A DNA stretch of 59,460 bases from Methanobacteriota archaeon (GTDB lineage Archaea; Thermoplasmatota; Poseidoniia; Poseidoniales; Thalassarchaeaceae), in contig BPDA01000005.1 in NCBI GenBank assembly GCA_019654055.1, positions 1-59,460 on the forward strand. The letters run 5' to 3'. The translations under genes and the position numbers were made by a program. The notes beneath the pieces were generated by a model. It was not told the DNA's origin, searched no databases, and saw only the letters and a program-made list of their open reading frames with translations. This document shows positions 47,596 through 56,985 of this stretch, piece by piece; position 1 is the stretch's first letter; each line of letters begins with the position of its first letter.

Positions 47596-50500
47596 CCGGT
47601 AAGGGACAGCATCCCGCCCTTCTCAGTGATTACTATGCCCTCGCCGTCGAGGTCAATGACCCTTATTGGCAACTCTCCGGCATCGAAATTAAGCGCACGT
47701 CCGCCAGAGAGGGTCGACTCATCCACTAGGACCGCCGTCTCTACCTGGTTATTGCTCCAGTCTAGGTCGGCCAATCCCGAGCCGCTCAGAGTGATTCTCA
47801 CTTCGAGAGGGCCGGATTGATTGACCCTGTGGGCGAACGAGAGCTGCGATGCACCTTGCCCCACCACGAGCGATATCGCTGTGGATGACACCAACTCCCA
47901 GCCGAGGTCATTGTGAATCTCGAGCGTGGCTTCAACGCTGGTGGCGTCACTGGAGCCGAGGTTGTCCACCCTAGCTGTGATTAGGAACTGCTCGTTGGGG
48001 CGCGGGATGACGGGCTCGGTCCTCACCGCTCCATCACGGAAGGCTAGATCGATGCCCTGAGGTCTCTTGACGACTGGGAAGGTGATTGACTGGTCGTTGT
48101 CGTCCTCGTTTAACTCCTCTATGGAGTTCGATGGGTCGAGGGATACCATCACTGTCTTTTCACCTACGGTAGTCGGATTCCAGTACAGGACCACCTCGAC
48201 GATGTCACCGCTGTCGATGCTGGGCAGGACCATCTCGTCCTTGCGCGAACCGTCTTCGTACAGGGCTATGGCGAGATTCGATGCCGCTAGGTCACCGTCG
48301 TTTCGAATCTCAGTACGAATCTCGAGGAAGGTGTTGACATAGGTCTCGGTGAGCGGGATGCCGTACTCCTCGACAGACAGGCCAGTCCTGAACATCAGAT
48401 TCGCAGCTGGCGGGTAGTTGTCGACCTCGACCGTCCGGCGTATCTCCTCGGAGTAGATCCCGTCCCCGCTGACCATTCTCGAGGAGAGGCGGTAGAACCC
48501 ATCGTCCACTTCCTCGGTGTCCCAAGTGACCGACCAGTCACCGCTGCCACTACCGCTGCCTCCGAAGGTCTGCGCCACTCCCCATGGATCGGTACCCAGC
48601 CTCCACTGCATAGTCCCCCCGTTCACTGATTCCCAGGTGCCGTACACATTGACGTTCCCAGAGACGGGGTTCTGCCCGCTGGGCCCCCCCATCGTGACGG
48701 CGACCAAGCCGACCTCGTGCTTCTGTTCGACCATGTCACTCCACTGATCGAACTCGTTCCTCGCCTGTGCCTCGATGATTACCTCGATGACGTTAATCTC
48801 ATCCTCGGTGAACTCGGGCAGGGTGAACGGAGTCGTCCAGTTGGAAGTCCCCTGAGCGGCGTGCCAGTCGAGCAGGATCACCTCCCTCTTGGGCTCGCCA
48901 TCGGGCCTGTGAGTGTATGAGATTCTGACCGCCACTTCGTCGATCGTGCCGTTGGTCTCGGCATCCTCGTCTATGTGGCCTCTGGCGCTGTAGGTCTCTC
49001 CTTCGACCAGCCACGACCCCTCTTCGGGATTCTCCATTACAACCCAGTCGCCTGAGCCTGGAGGAGGTGGTTCGGTGCTGTTGTTGCCGGGGGTCGGGTC
49101 GACCCCACCCCCTAGCATCGCCTCGAGAATCATGTTTCCGTCGATGATGCCGAATCCGTACTGCTCGTTCCACTTGTCTGTGATGTCGGGCTCCGAGGCC
49201 TGCCCACGCCTCTCCGAGTTGTTCTGTAATAGGTCCTTTATCTCCTGAGGCTCCAAACTGCTGTCTATCTGTAGCATCACCGCGACGAGGCCAGCGACAG
49301 CGGGGCAGGACATGCTGGTTCCAGACATCTGAGTATAACTGTCTTCGGCCAGGGGCTTTGGAGCACCCGGGATGGTACTGCTCGAGGCCGCGTTCTGAGC
49401 TGACATGATGTTGGAACCGGGGGCCACGACCGTGGGCTTGAGTTCGTCCCATTCGTTGTCGTCCCCATCATCCTCTCTAGGGCCGGAGTTTGAGTAGGAT
49501 GCAATCATGTCATCACCCCTCTCAATGGTGTTCTCGTCGTCTATGGCCCCGACGGTGATGGCGCTGTCGGAGGACCCGACCGACGTCACCCTCCTCCTAC
49601 CGTCGTTGCCTATGGCCGCGACGGGAACTATGCCCGCCTCGGCTGCCTCGTCGACCGCCCTCGCCTCTGCACTGGTACCGTTGTCACCCGGATCGTCCCC
49701 CTGCGGGTCCGACCCAGACCCGAATGACATGGACATCACGTCGATGCCCTCGCTCGACTCATTGTTGCCCCAGTCGTGATCGACGTTGTCGACCACCCAC
49801 TGTATTCCTCTGAGCGTCGCAGCCGAGTTCGTCGCACCGGCATCTGTCATGACCTTGACGTCGACGAGGTAGGCGCCTGGGGCATAGCCCTGGTTAATGC
49901 GACGTTCGTCGCCGGTTCCGAGGGCTATTCCGGAGACGTGAGTCCCGTGCCCGTCGCCGTCATCCGGGTCATTGCTGCCATCATCGCAGTCCTGGGAGCT
50001 CCACGAAGTGGCATCGCAACCGCCGAGCCACTTCGGGTCAGCGAGCTCATCGGGCTCCTTCTCGTTGTCGTTGTTCTCGTCCGAGAAGTCGTCTAGGGAG
50101 AAGTGCTCGTTGTCGACGCCGGTGTCGAGGATGGCGATTACGACACCAGAGCCATCGTAGCCGAAGTCCCGCATAGTCTCGTCGAAGATTTCCGAGTCCC
50201 TTACCTTGGAGCCCCGTGTGGCCTTGTCGAGGAGCGGCACTATCACGGTCTGCTCTTCGATCATCACCACCCCGTCCAACGACCAGATGTCAATCAGCGA
50301 GCTGACTGGCACGTGGTCGATGACTATTGAATCGAGAATCCTCAGGGGGTCGAACCACGAACTCTGGTCCTGCCAACCGTGCTCGTATAGCACTGTTCTG
50401 ATGGCATCGATGTCACTGGCTCCGGGATGCCACGAGTAGTCGACGACTATGGCGACGGTAGGCAGGCCATCGGCTCCCGTAATCGAGGTCGTAGAGACGG

Positions 50501-50831
50501 AGGTCCTCTGGCCGGCGATAATCCTCTGCAGCCTGTCGTCCATCCCGTCCGAGTCCAGATCGTACCAGTACCCGAACCACCATCCAGGCTCCTCGACGGG
50601 TGGATCCGAATCCGCTGGACGGAAGCCCGGCATGCGATTCTTTTCAGGGCATTCGAAATCTCCGCACATCAATGGAGGCGGCATGTTCGGCAATGGAGCA
50701 ACGAGTTCCTCGCCGCTATCTCCCGTATCCTCTGGAACTTGCACCAAAGCGTTGGCAGCGAGCGAGAAGTCGGTCACGAGGAGCAGTGCTGCGACAATGA
50801 GAGGAAGTCTCAGATTCCCGCTGCTGCCCAT
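47592..50831 (-). CDS. Secreted subtilisin-like serine protease (S8)
   Basis: This is an exported protease for extracellular protein degradation. The 1079-aa protein has a signal peptide (LPLIVAALLLVTDFSLAANA) and a propeptide-like region of about 200 residues. The S8 triad is intact: Asp in VVIAILDTGVDNEHF, His in DGDGHGTHVSGIALG, Ser in MSGTSMSCPAVAGLVAVML. After the catalytic domain come beta-sandwich repeats, including two CARDB-like segments (EIRTEIRNDGDLAASNLAI; ITARVDNLGSSDATSVEATL). Acidic, Asp-rich loops fit a marine surface protein. It reads directly into the downstream membrane/zinc-ribbon frame, and the rhomboid gene lies 70 bases upstream. Confidence 0.93.
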   Translation of the reverse strand: MGSSGNLRLPLIVAALLLVTDFSLAANALVQVPEDTGDSGEELVAPLPNMPPPLMCGDFECPEKNRMPGFRPADSDPPVEEPGWWFGYWYDLDSDGMDDRLQRIIAGQRTSVSTTSITGADGLPTVAIVVDYSWHPGASDIDAIRTVLYEHGWQDQSSWFDPLRILDSIVIDHVPVSSLIDIWSLDGVVMIEEQTVIVPLLDKATRGSKVRDSEIFDETMRDFGYDGSGVVIAILDTGVDNEHFSLDDFSDENNDNEKEPDELADPKWLGGCDATSWSSQDCDDGSNDPDDGDGHGTHVSGIALGTGDERRINQGYAPGAYLVDVKVMTDAGATNSAATLRGIQWVVDNVDHDWGNNESSEGIDVMSMSFGSGSDPQGDDPGDNGTSAEARAVDEAAEAGIVPVAAIGNDGRRRVTSVGSSDSAITVGAIDDENTIERGDDMIASYSNSGPREDDGDDNEWDELKPTVVAPGSNIMSAQNAASSSTIPGAPKPLAEDSYTQMSGTSMSCPAVAGLVAVMLQIDSSLEPQEIKDLLQNNSERRGQASEPDITDKWNEQYGFGIIDGNMILEAMLGGGVDPTPGNNSTEPPPPGSGDWVVMENPEEGSWLVEGETYSARGHIDEDAETNGTIDEVAVRISYTHRPDGEPKREVILLDWHAAQGTSNWTTPFTLPEFTEDEINVIEVIIEAQARNEFDQWSDMVEQKHEVGLVAVTMGGPSGQNPVSGNVNVYGTWESVNGGTMQWRLGTDPWGVAQTFGGSGSGSGDWSVTWDTEEVDDGFYRLSSRMVSGDGIYSEEIRRTVEVDNYPPAANLMFRTGLSVEEYGIPLTETYVNTFLEIRTEIRNDGDLAASNLAIALYEDGSRKDEMVLPSIDSGDIVEVVLYWNPTTVGEKTVMVSLDPSNSIEELNEDDNDQSITFPVVKRPQGIDLAFRDGAVRTEPVIPRPNEQFLITARVDNLGSSDATSVEATLEIHNDLGWELVSSTAISLVVGQGASQLSFAHRVNQSGPLEVRITLSGSGLADLDWSNNQVETAVLVDESTLSGGRALNFDAGELPIRVIDLDGEGIVITEKGGMLSLTG

Positions 50832-50901
50832 GGCTCTCTAGGAGAGCCAAACTCGGATGGGGTTTAATCTCAACCTGTCACGGTTTGCCCTCGAAACCGG
50901 T

Positions 50902-51936
50902 TCATGGCCACTTCACGTGACTACCGGAGACCACGCAACGCATTCGGCAGTTCTCTCCCTTCATCTCGGTTTTCATCTCGCCGTCGCAGACCGGACAGAT
51001 GGTGTGCTCGGACAACTCCTCCAGCCAAGCCCTCCTTGTCTCGAGTTCATCGCCCTCCTCGCGCAACCTCAGGAGAATCCTCGCAGCTTCGCCCTCAAGC
51101 GGCTTGTCGGCTGCGAACCACGGGTCGTCATCAAGGCCCCCCATGCTCTGTTTGGCCTTCGATAGTAGGGCCTGGGTCCGCTGCGATTGGGTAGCATCCC
51201 CATCGATGGAGTCTAGTGAGCTAGGCGCACCTTTGGCAATCGGTCTGGCGAGTACGTAGGCCAGGAAGAATCCGCCTACGTGGGCCATGTGGGCGACATC
51301 CGACTCGCCTGCGGTGCCAGACTGCAAAGAATACATCTGCCACACCTCGAGACCCAGCCTCACGAACACGATTAGCCAGACCGGCCAAGCGCGGATGAAG
51401 AACAGCAGTGGAAACTCAACCTTGTCCTCTGGCCAGCATGCCATATAGGCTCCCAGCAGACCAAAAGCAGCCCCGCTGGCACCTATCGCTGGGTTCAACG
51501 AATCAGGATGGGAGAGGACCCAAGCCAGATTTCCTCCGATGAACCCGAGGAAGTACACTGCTAGCCATCTACGCCCTCCCAGCCTCTGTTCCAGGGGAAT
51601 CCCCACCAGCGCTATCACCAGTATGTTGCTCAGCACGTGGATCCAGTCAGCGTGCAGCCACGCAGCAGACAGCATCCTGTAGGATTCGACGGGATCTCCC
51701 ATGACCCCGGGCTTGATGCCGAGCAGGTCAATCATCCATGAGAATTGCATCGGCACCCCTTGGAGAACTGAGTGCGCGAACTGGACGAACGCCACCAGCA
51801 TCAGGGAGAGCACCGTGGCTAGGGCCAGACTGGTCCCATCGCGGTATGCCGAGACGTACGGGCCCGCGGCTAACGCCAACATGACCCCCAGCACCAGCAG
51901 GTCAGCGCCAGCCAAGTCAGCCCATTCGACGCCCAT
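50902..51936 (-). CDS. Rhomboid intramembrane protease with C-terminal zinc-ribbon-like tail
   Basis: This is an intramembrane serine protease. The 344-aa protein has the rhomboid landmarks LHADWIHVLSNILV (oxyanion His/Asn region, 95-104), GASGAAFGLLGAY with nucleophile Ser154, and HMAHVGGFFLAY with catalytic His219. About 120 cytoplasmic residues follow. They end in a Cys-rich piece, TICPVCDGEMKT and NCRMRCVVSGSHVKW, resembling a zinc ribbon. It lies upstream of the membrane-anchored subtilase on the same strand, which makes that protein a possible substrate. Confidence 0.92.
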   Translation of the reverse strand: MGVEWADLAGADLLVLGVMLALAAGPYVSAYRDGTSLALATVLSLMLVAFVQFAHSVLQGVPMQFSWMIDLLGIKPGVMGDPVESYRMLSAAWLHADWIHVLSNILVIALVGIPLEQRLGGRRWLAVYFLGFIGGNLAWVLSHPDSLNPAIGASGAAFGLLGAYMACWPEDKVEFPLLFFIRAWPVWLIVFVRLGLEVWQMYSLQSGTAGESDVAHMAHVGGFFLAYVLARPIAKGAPSSLDSIDGDATQSQRTQALLSKAKQSMGGLDDDPWFAADKPLEGEAARILLRLREEGDELETRRAWLEELSEHTICPVCDGEMKTEMKGENCRMRCVVSGSHVKWP

Positions 51937-52003
51937 GTCGCCCGACTAGGCCGCGAGGCACCAGCGCATAGGCACTTCGTTGACCGACGGAATTACTCAA
52001 ACG

Positions 52004-52756
52004 ATGGCGCACCCTCGGAATCCCGTGGAGCAAGGCACCTTGATGCATGTCGCGGGCGTGGAAGTGCGACGCGGTCCTCGAACTGTGCTGAGTGATGTCG
52101 ATTTCCGACTTCTAGAGGGGGAGGTCGTGGCTCTCGAGGGACCGAACGGCTCGGGCAAGACCACTCTGCTGGAGAGCTGTGCGGGGATTTTGCCTCTGAC
52201 ATCGGGGAGCGTGACTTGGCGCGATGGCCAGGCGGAGGTGATAGTGCGCGACTCGGAGGGACGCAGGAACGAACCCCCTCCCATGGGCTTGACCTTGCAG
52301 AGCGACGGGATGTGCGGCGAGGAGACTGTCGAGGAGAGGCTGCTTCTCTCGCTAACCGTCTCAGGCCGGGGTCAGAACGCCGGGGCCGTCTCGCAGATGC
52401 TGTCGGAATGGGGCCTCGAGCACCGGCGGGCCGACCGGGTTTCCCATCTTTCGGGAGGCCAGCGCCGCCGTCTGGCGGTTCTGTGCGGACTGGCTCCAGC
52501 AGCCCTCAGCGCTGACTCGATGGTCGTATTGCTGGATGAGCCTTCGGAGGGACTCGACGACGCGGGCAGAGAACTCCTATCCGGCTGGCTGCGAGCACTG
52601 GCCGGAGCCGGTCACGGCGTGGTTCTGGCCACTCATGACGCGGGGATAGCGAGATGCGCGGACAGGATGGTCAGAGTGGGTGACGGCCACCTGGAGGAAA
52701 GTCCACGGGGCCCTGCGAGGGCGAGCCTTCCAAGCTACCAGATCCAAGCCAGTTAG
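52004..52756 (+). CDS. ccmA: Cytochrome c maturation ABC transporter ATPase CcmA
   Basis: CcmA is the ATPase of the CcmABCD system that handles heme for c-type cytochrome maturation. The 250-aa protein has Walker A GPNGSGKTTLLESCAGI, signature HLSGGQRRRLAVLCGLA and Walker B MVVLLDEPSEGLDD. I start at ATG 52004; the upstream TTG at 51980 would add eight residues. As a lone ABC ATPase it could belong to other exporters, but the neighbouring CcmB- and CcmC-like genes decide the assignment. Confidence 0.85.
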   Translation: MAHPRNPVEQGTLMHVAGVEVRRGPRTVLSDVDFRLLEGEVVALEGPNGSGKTTLLESCAGILPLTSGSVTWRDGQAEVIVRDSEGRRNEPPPMGLTLQSDGMCGEETVEERLLLSLTVSGRGQNAGAVSQMLSEWGLEHRRADRVSHLSGGQRRRLAVLCGLAPAALSADSMVVLLDEPSEGLDDAGRELLSGWLRALAGAGHGVVLATHDAGIARCADRMVRVGDGHLEESPRGPARASLPSYQIQAS

Positions 52757-52779
52757 CCAAGCCGAGCACGCACGGCTCA

Positions 52780-53436
52780 TTGGTGCGCTGGGCTATCAAG
52801 ATGGAGATGCGTAACCCGGTAGACACCACCGGCCGTGCGACTCCAGCACTGGTCGCCCTGCTACTCTCATACACGCTTTTGCAGGAGGTCGACATGAGCC
52901 ACGCCGGCAGCGATCTGCTCGCCGCCCTAGTGCTGGTTCCGGCCTTCATCACGGTCGTCGTTTCGCCGGCTCTAATCCGCCGTCTGACCGAAGCAGATTG
53001 CGGCAGGTGGTGGAGCGCTGTCATCGGACCGGGCGCGAGGCCCACTTACTCGATTATAGGCGCCTCTATCATCCTCCCCCTGCCTCTGACTTACCTCTCA
53101 TGGATCGTGCTCGCAGGACCCTCGGACGCCGCCTCCGAGTCAGAGGTCCTGAGTTGGCTATGGCTTCCAGCAGTCGTGATGATCGACGTCGCGGCAGCCG
53201 CAGCTGCCCTGCATCTGCTGGTGGCTGACCTCAGGCGAGCCAGCGCTGCAGCTGCTTCGCTACTTCTGTTGGTACTGGTCTGGCCGTTCCTACAGCTAAC
53301 CGACGCCCTCTCGGTCATCATGACGGAGGGGATGTCATTCGGACTCGGTATGGGCGACCCACTGGTCTCCTGCATCATGGCGAGCCTGATATCCATCCTA
53401 GTCTGGGCCGTCGCGATCTACCTGCCAGACGCGTGA
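52780..53436 (+). CDS. ccmB: Heme exporter subunit CcmB
   Basis: CcmB is the membrane subunit paired with CcmA. The 218-aa protein has about six membrane helices (for example TPALVALLLSYTLL, LLAALVLVPAFITVVVSP, SIIGASIILPLPLTYLSWIV, AAAAAALHLLVADLRRASAA). This fits the family's length of about 220 aa and its helix spacing. The start is TTG 52780 or GTG 52783; a later ATG (52801) is possible. Family identity is supported mainly by position between ccmA and ccmC and by topology. Confidence 0.75.
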   Translation: MVRWAIKMEMRNPVDTTGRATPALVALLLSYTLLQEVDMSHAGSDLLAALVLVPAFITVVVSPALIRRLTEADCGRWWSAVIGPGARPTYSIIGASIILPLPLTYLSWIVLAGPSDAASESEVLSWLWLPAVVMIDVAAAAAALHLLVADLRRASAAAASLLLLVLVWPFLQLTDALSVIMTEGMSFGLGMGDPLVSCIMASLISILVWAVAIYLPDA

Positions 53437-53474
53437 AGACCAGCATTGATGATGAGTAGCAGCGTCGGCGTGCC

Positions 53475-54139
53475 ATGCGGTCACTCAGAGCCACTGGAGT
53501 GACACTCACTGCGCTGGGCCTGTCAGGCGCCGCTGCGACGCTGCTACTGGGTCTGCTCTGGGCGCCATCCGTTGACCCCGAGGCCTGGAACGCCCCCGAG
53601 GCATACCGCATCCTGTTCTGGCACGTCCCGTTCGCCTGGTCCTCGTTCATCGCGTTCAGCGTCCTTTTCATCGGCTCAGTGGCTTGGTACGCACGTCGCT
53701 CGGAGCTTGGATGGAGACTCATCTGCACAGGTTCTGACCTCGGCCTGCTGTTCGGTCTCGGAGTTGTGATTTCGGGGCCGATATGGGGCTCGGCGGAATG
53801 GGGGGTCCCGTGGGACTGGGGCGACTTGAGGTTGAACACCTACGGCCTGCTCACGGCCGTAGCATTGTTCCTTGTCCTCGCTCGCAACTCGCAGCCGGAG
53901 GGTCACGACACCCGCGACACCATCGCATCGGTCGGGTGTTCGGATTCGCTCTGGTCCCGATTACCGCACTGGCCACCACTTGGTACCAAGAGCGTCCCCC
54001 CGGGATTATCATCGTGGAGACCGAGGAGCCGGACTGGCTCCGAGATCCTATGGTCCTCGTCCTGGCTTCTTCGTTCTTCGTGCTGTTCCCCGGCTTCGCC
54101 ATCCTCAGTGACTCGCTGCATCAGATGGAGTCAGGCTGA
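53475..54139 (+). CDS. ccmC: Heme-handling protein CcmC (one frameshift)
   Basis: CcmC presents heme in the cytochrome c maturation pathway. The protein has the heme-ligand His in RILFWHVPFAWSSF and the tryptophan-rich WWD-type segment SAEWGVPWDWGDLRLNTY, which faces the exterior. The second half, in another frame after about 53910, gives VFGFALVPITALATTWYQ and VLVLASSFFVLFPGFAILS. The total is about 220 aa with six membrane helices. One base is out of register near 53900-53935. Confidence 0.82.
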
Positions 54140-54357
54140 GTGGGCTACAGCCCCGGGCTCGACGAGGAGGCGATACACTGCCCGGGGATGCCGAGCTCGC
54201 CATTACATACCTCGCCCTTATCGGGCTGATAGGGCCTACTCTACAGGCTGATGAGCAGGTGGCTGATGTCGAAAGCCGCTTGGAAGCAGGGGAAAAACGC
54301 CGTCTCATCCGAGGAAAGCGACTGAATTCGGCCGTTTTTCCCTTCGGGAACCCTTGA
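54140..54357 (+). CDS. Small membrane protein, CcmD-like (one frameshift)
   Basis: This ORF of about 70 aa was recovered across a one-base break in a G-run near 54184-54187. It begins at GTG 54140 (GYSPGLDEEAIHCPG) and continues in the neighbouring frame as DAELAITYLALIGLIGPTL. That is one membrane helix, followed by a charged helix DVESRLEAGEKRRLIRGKR. Size, a single helix with a basic coiled tail, and position right after ccmC are what CcmD looks like. CcmD has little conserved sequence, so the call is tentative. Confidence 0.4.
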
Positions 54358-54362
54358 AACGG
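54332..54362 (+). terminator. Compound stem-loop at the end of the ccm cluster
   Basis: Outer arms CCGTTT (54332-54337) and AAACGG (54357-54362) enclose an inner hairpin, TTCCC / GGGAA with loop TTC. It overlaps the end of the CcmD-like ORF and precedes the ribosome-binding site of the NMD3-like gene. It may be a transcript-end or processing structure. Confidence 0.4.
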
Positions 54363-54388
54363 AGGGTCGAGCGGAGGTAGGGAGAATC

Positions 54389-55425
54389 ATGTCAGCTGGA
54401 GCCTTCTGCATCGCCTGCGGAGCACGCCTCCGTTGACCTCCGAGAGGATGTGCGAGGACTGTTTGAGGCAGCGCCCCAAAACCTCTCGAGAATCCCGGAG
54501 ACGATTCAGCAGTCGCGTTGCGCCAAGTGGACTCTTTCGAGGTCAGAGGGCGTTGGTCCGAGATGGACCCGGATGCCATCGCTGACCTGCGCACCCGGGA
54601 GAACCTAGTCGCCGAGGAGCGCGCGAAGCAGGTGGACGTAGGAATCTCGGTCCAGTTCATCGACGAAGAACCAGTCGCTCCACATCAAAAGTACTGGCAG
54701 CATAGAGGGTCACGACTTCGAGGACCGGCACGAGGTGCTGCTGCAGACCAGCAACGCCGTATGCCTGCGTGGCCGCAAGGCAGGCTCGTACTTCGAGGCC
54801 ACCGTGCAACTCGCTGGGCCCGGAGAGGTTGGACGACGGCGAGCTGAAGCAACTCCGGCAACCTCGACGACATGCTAGAGAACATGGAGCCGACCCCATG
54901 TTCTTCGTCACCAAAGGGGGCCCCGGTGACCGGTGGTTGGGATCTCCAACTGGGCTCCAAGGCAATGGCCAAGAATTGGGGTGGGAGACTCGTCAGAAGC
55001 TTCGGAGGCACCATCAGGGAGACCTCGACTGTGGTCGGCTCCAACGACGGCATAGAGTGACCAGGCTGACCCTGAGTTACCGCAAGCCCGCTACGGTATT
55101 CGGATGTGATTCGATTTAGGAAGCAGTTGTGGTTGGTCGAGGCTGGCAGAAGGACGGCCCCAACCTGCGTAGTATGGACAGGTTCGAACGAACCGGGGCT
55201 ACATGGAGGGACATGGAGAAGTCACGGTGGGCTGCCCGCTGTCTGAGCAGCATCTCGTCGATGTGATGAACCGCGACAGTTCGGCAGCCGAGGTGATGGA
55301 TCCCACCGACTACAGGATGGTGACCGTCGCGCTGCCCTACGATGACGATGGGCCCGTCCTCACGTCTGCGCATCGGCTTCATAGACGGAGCGTGGCTGGC
55401 GTTGCCGGGAGCAGTAGGAGAGTAG
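54389..55425 (+). CDS. NMD3-like ribosome-associated protein (heavily frameshifted)
   Basis: The N-terminus SAGAFCIACG followed by MCEDCLRQRP gives the two-CxxC zinc ribbon of archaeal NMD3-family proteins, which act with the large ribosomal subunit. Later pieces appear in alternating frames: SIEGHDFEDRHEVLLQTSNA, a second Cys pair, KAGSYFEATVQL, NLDDMLENMEPDPMFFVTKG, and GSKAMAKNWGGRLVRSFGGT. Then come EVTRLTLSYRKPA, EVMDPTDYRMVTVALPYDDD and GFIDGAWLALPGAVGE. At least six breaks occur. A strong GGAGGT ribosome-binding site (54373-54378) supports ATG 54389. Confidence 0.6.
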
Positions 55426-55429
55426 CAGT

Positions 55430-56396
55430 ATGGCCCAGCAGACATCCCCCCTCTGCCGACCGATGCCGGGAATGGCAGGATTTACCCGCCCTTCGTCGAC
55501 GACCCCGACGGCATGGCTGGATGGGATCGAGGCCGATTCCGACTGGAGGGGGTAATCTGCCCCGGCATGGGGGGCTCGGGCGCGGAGGGAGGTTCCTCAA
55601 GTCCCTGCCGACTCGAGGGAGGCCCCCCCTTCGTGGTCTGGAGCGACTACGGACTGCCTAGCTGGTGGGGGCCGGATGGTGGGCCCGGGACCTCTTTTCG
55701 GGAGACACCGAGGGGACCTCGACGGCGTCCGCATGGCACTGAGTCCGGCGGGACCGTCATCGGGTGTCTTCGGGAGGCAGTTGTCCGAGATCTCGAGGAC
55801 GGGACGAGTGCGCCCCCTCCGGTGCCCCCCGGTCAGGCCCCGTTTCCCCTTTCGGCCAATTTCGGGCCAACTGCAGCCAGTTGGGCCCTGGGCTGCTGCC
55901 CCCACCCACCCGACGAGATTTCCGAGATGCTGGGCCGACTTAGGGGGGCTTTGTCCGGCCGATCTGGGCGGAGGGACGCATGTCCGAACTATGGCGAGGT
56001 CCATGCTCGACGGGAGATGGAATCGCTCCCTCCGAGTGGCTCCGCGGTACCGCTTCCCTGCAGGTCAACGAGAACTCGGACGGCTTCGCAAATTCCTCCG
56101 AGTCCCGAGATGAACCACAACGAATTGTCGCATGGGGTCCGAAGGGTCCTCCGCGCGCTGGTGGCACTACTGGAGGGAATGCACCCGCGCACGCATGCGC
56201 GAAAGGCTGGATGCTGGAAACATGAGAGCGAGGGGGTGTGGCGAATCGAGTGCGAGGGGAGAGCCGCTGGAACGCCTCCCCTACGCCGCCCACGTACCGA
56301 CTGGGTCTCGATTGCCCTGGCATTGGCCAAGGGAAAGGGGTCCCTCCGAATGGCGCCATCGACTCCCTCAAGGCGCATCTGGCCAGCATTCAGTAG
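55430..56396 (+). CDS. Bifunctional phosphoglucose/phosphomannose isomerase (SIS domain, heavily frameshifted)
   Basis: Family pieces emerge only when frames are joined: PPFVDDPDGMAGW, then ICPGMGGSGAEGG (the SIS-domain GMGGSG motif), FLKSLPTR, and PFVVWSDYGLPSWWGPDG. These are followed by a SxSGxTEE-like stretch around 55695-55720, RQLSEISR, PTDEISEMLGRLRGALSG, PEMNHNELS (the conserved HNE region of the C-terminal domain), and TDWVSIALALAKG with SLKAHLASIQ at the end. The enzyme interconverts hexose-6-phosphates. Nearly every 100 bases carries a break, so I read this as a real gene in poorly determined sequence. It overlaps the convergent M23 gene. Confidence 0.6.
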
Positions 56397-56972
56397 AGCG
56401 GCCCCCGCACGAGCCTCGGGTCCGGGTAGTCCAGTAGGGCCTCCCTCCCTGTCTTCGGGCGCCACCACTCCTGGGAGGTCATGAGTCTCTGGCTCGACGA
56501 GGGAGAGCTGGAAATGCAGGTGCGGTTCCCAGCCGCCATTCTCGTGCTTGCCCCCCATCCAACATATTACCTCGCCCGCGGATACTGGTTGGCCGACTTG
56601 TTTACCGACAATCGAGGCCGCATCGAGGTGCCCGTATAGAGCCCAGAGCGGAACGCCGTCGAGCAAGTGCTTGGTAATCACCACATTACCATAATCGCCA
56701 TCGGCCGGATTGTAGCCGAAGTGTGAGATTTTTCCATCGGCGAAAGCCATGCACGGCGTGCCGACAGGCGCACCGATGTCAATCCCGACATGGAGGAACC
56801 GACTTCCCTCGAAGAGATCGGTCGAATACATCCCTGGGCGCAGTTCATCGTAACGACCAATGTCATATTCGTATTTCGAAGGTGAGTCGTCGCCTGATGT
56901 GAAGTCTCGCACTTCGTACTCATCGGGTAGGTCTACTACCGGTTGGAACTCATACGAATCCCAGTCAATCAT
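56390..56972 (-). CDS. M23-family metallopeptidase-like protein (frameshift near the end)
   Basis: The protein carries the M23 metal motif HVGID (His61, Asp65), YGHLD (His116) and PHLHFQLS (His152, His154). These lie in a beta-rich domain with GDYGNVVITKH and VSAGEVICWMG. M23 enzymes usually cut peptidoglycan cross-links, which archaea lack. No signal peptide is visible, so an intracellular or non-wall role is likely. After DLPGVV the frame breaks near 56450. The neighbouring frame gives a DYPDPR-type end and GPLY with a stop at 56390-56392, for a total of about 190 aa. Confidence 0.78.
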
Positions 56973-56985
56973 CAGTCTACCTCTA

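Noticed and set aside
55597-56389. Several 100-320 codon open frames on both strands around the PGI/PMI gene
   Set aside because: Their translations show no family pattern. Joining forward frames reproduces isomerase motifs throughout, so these are by-products of GC-rich sequence with indels.
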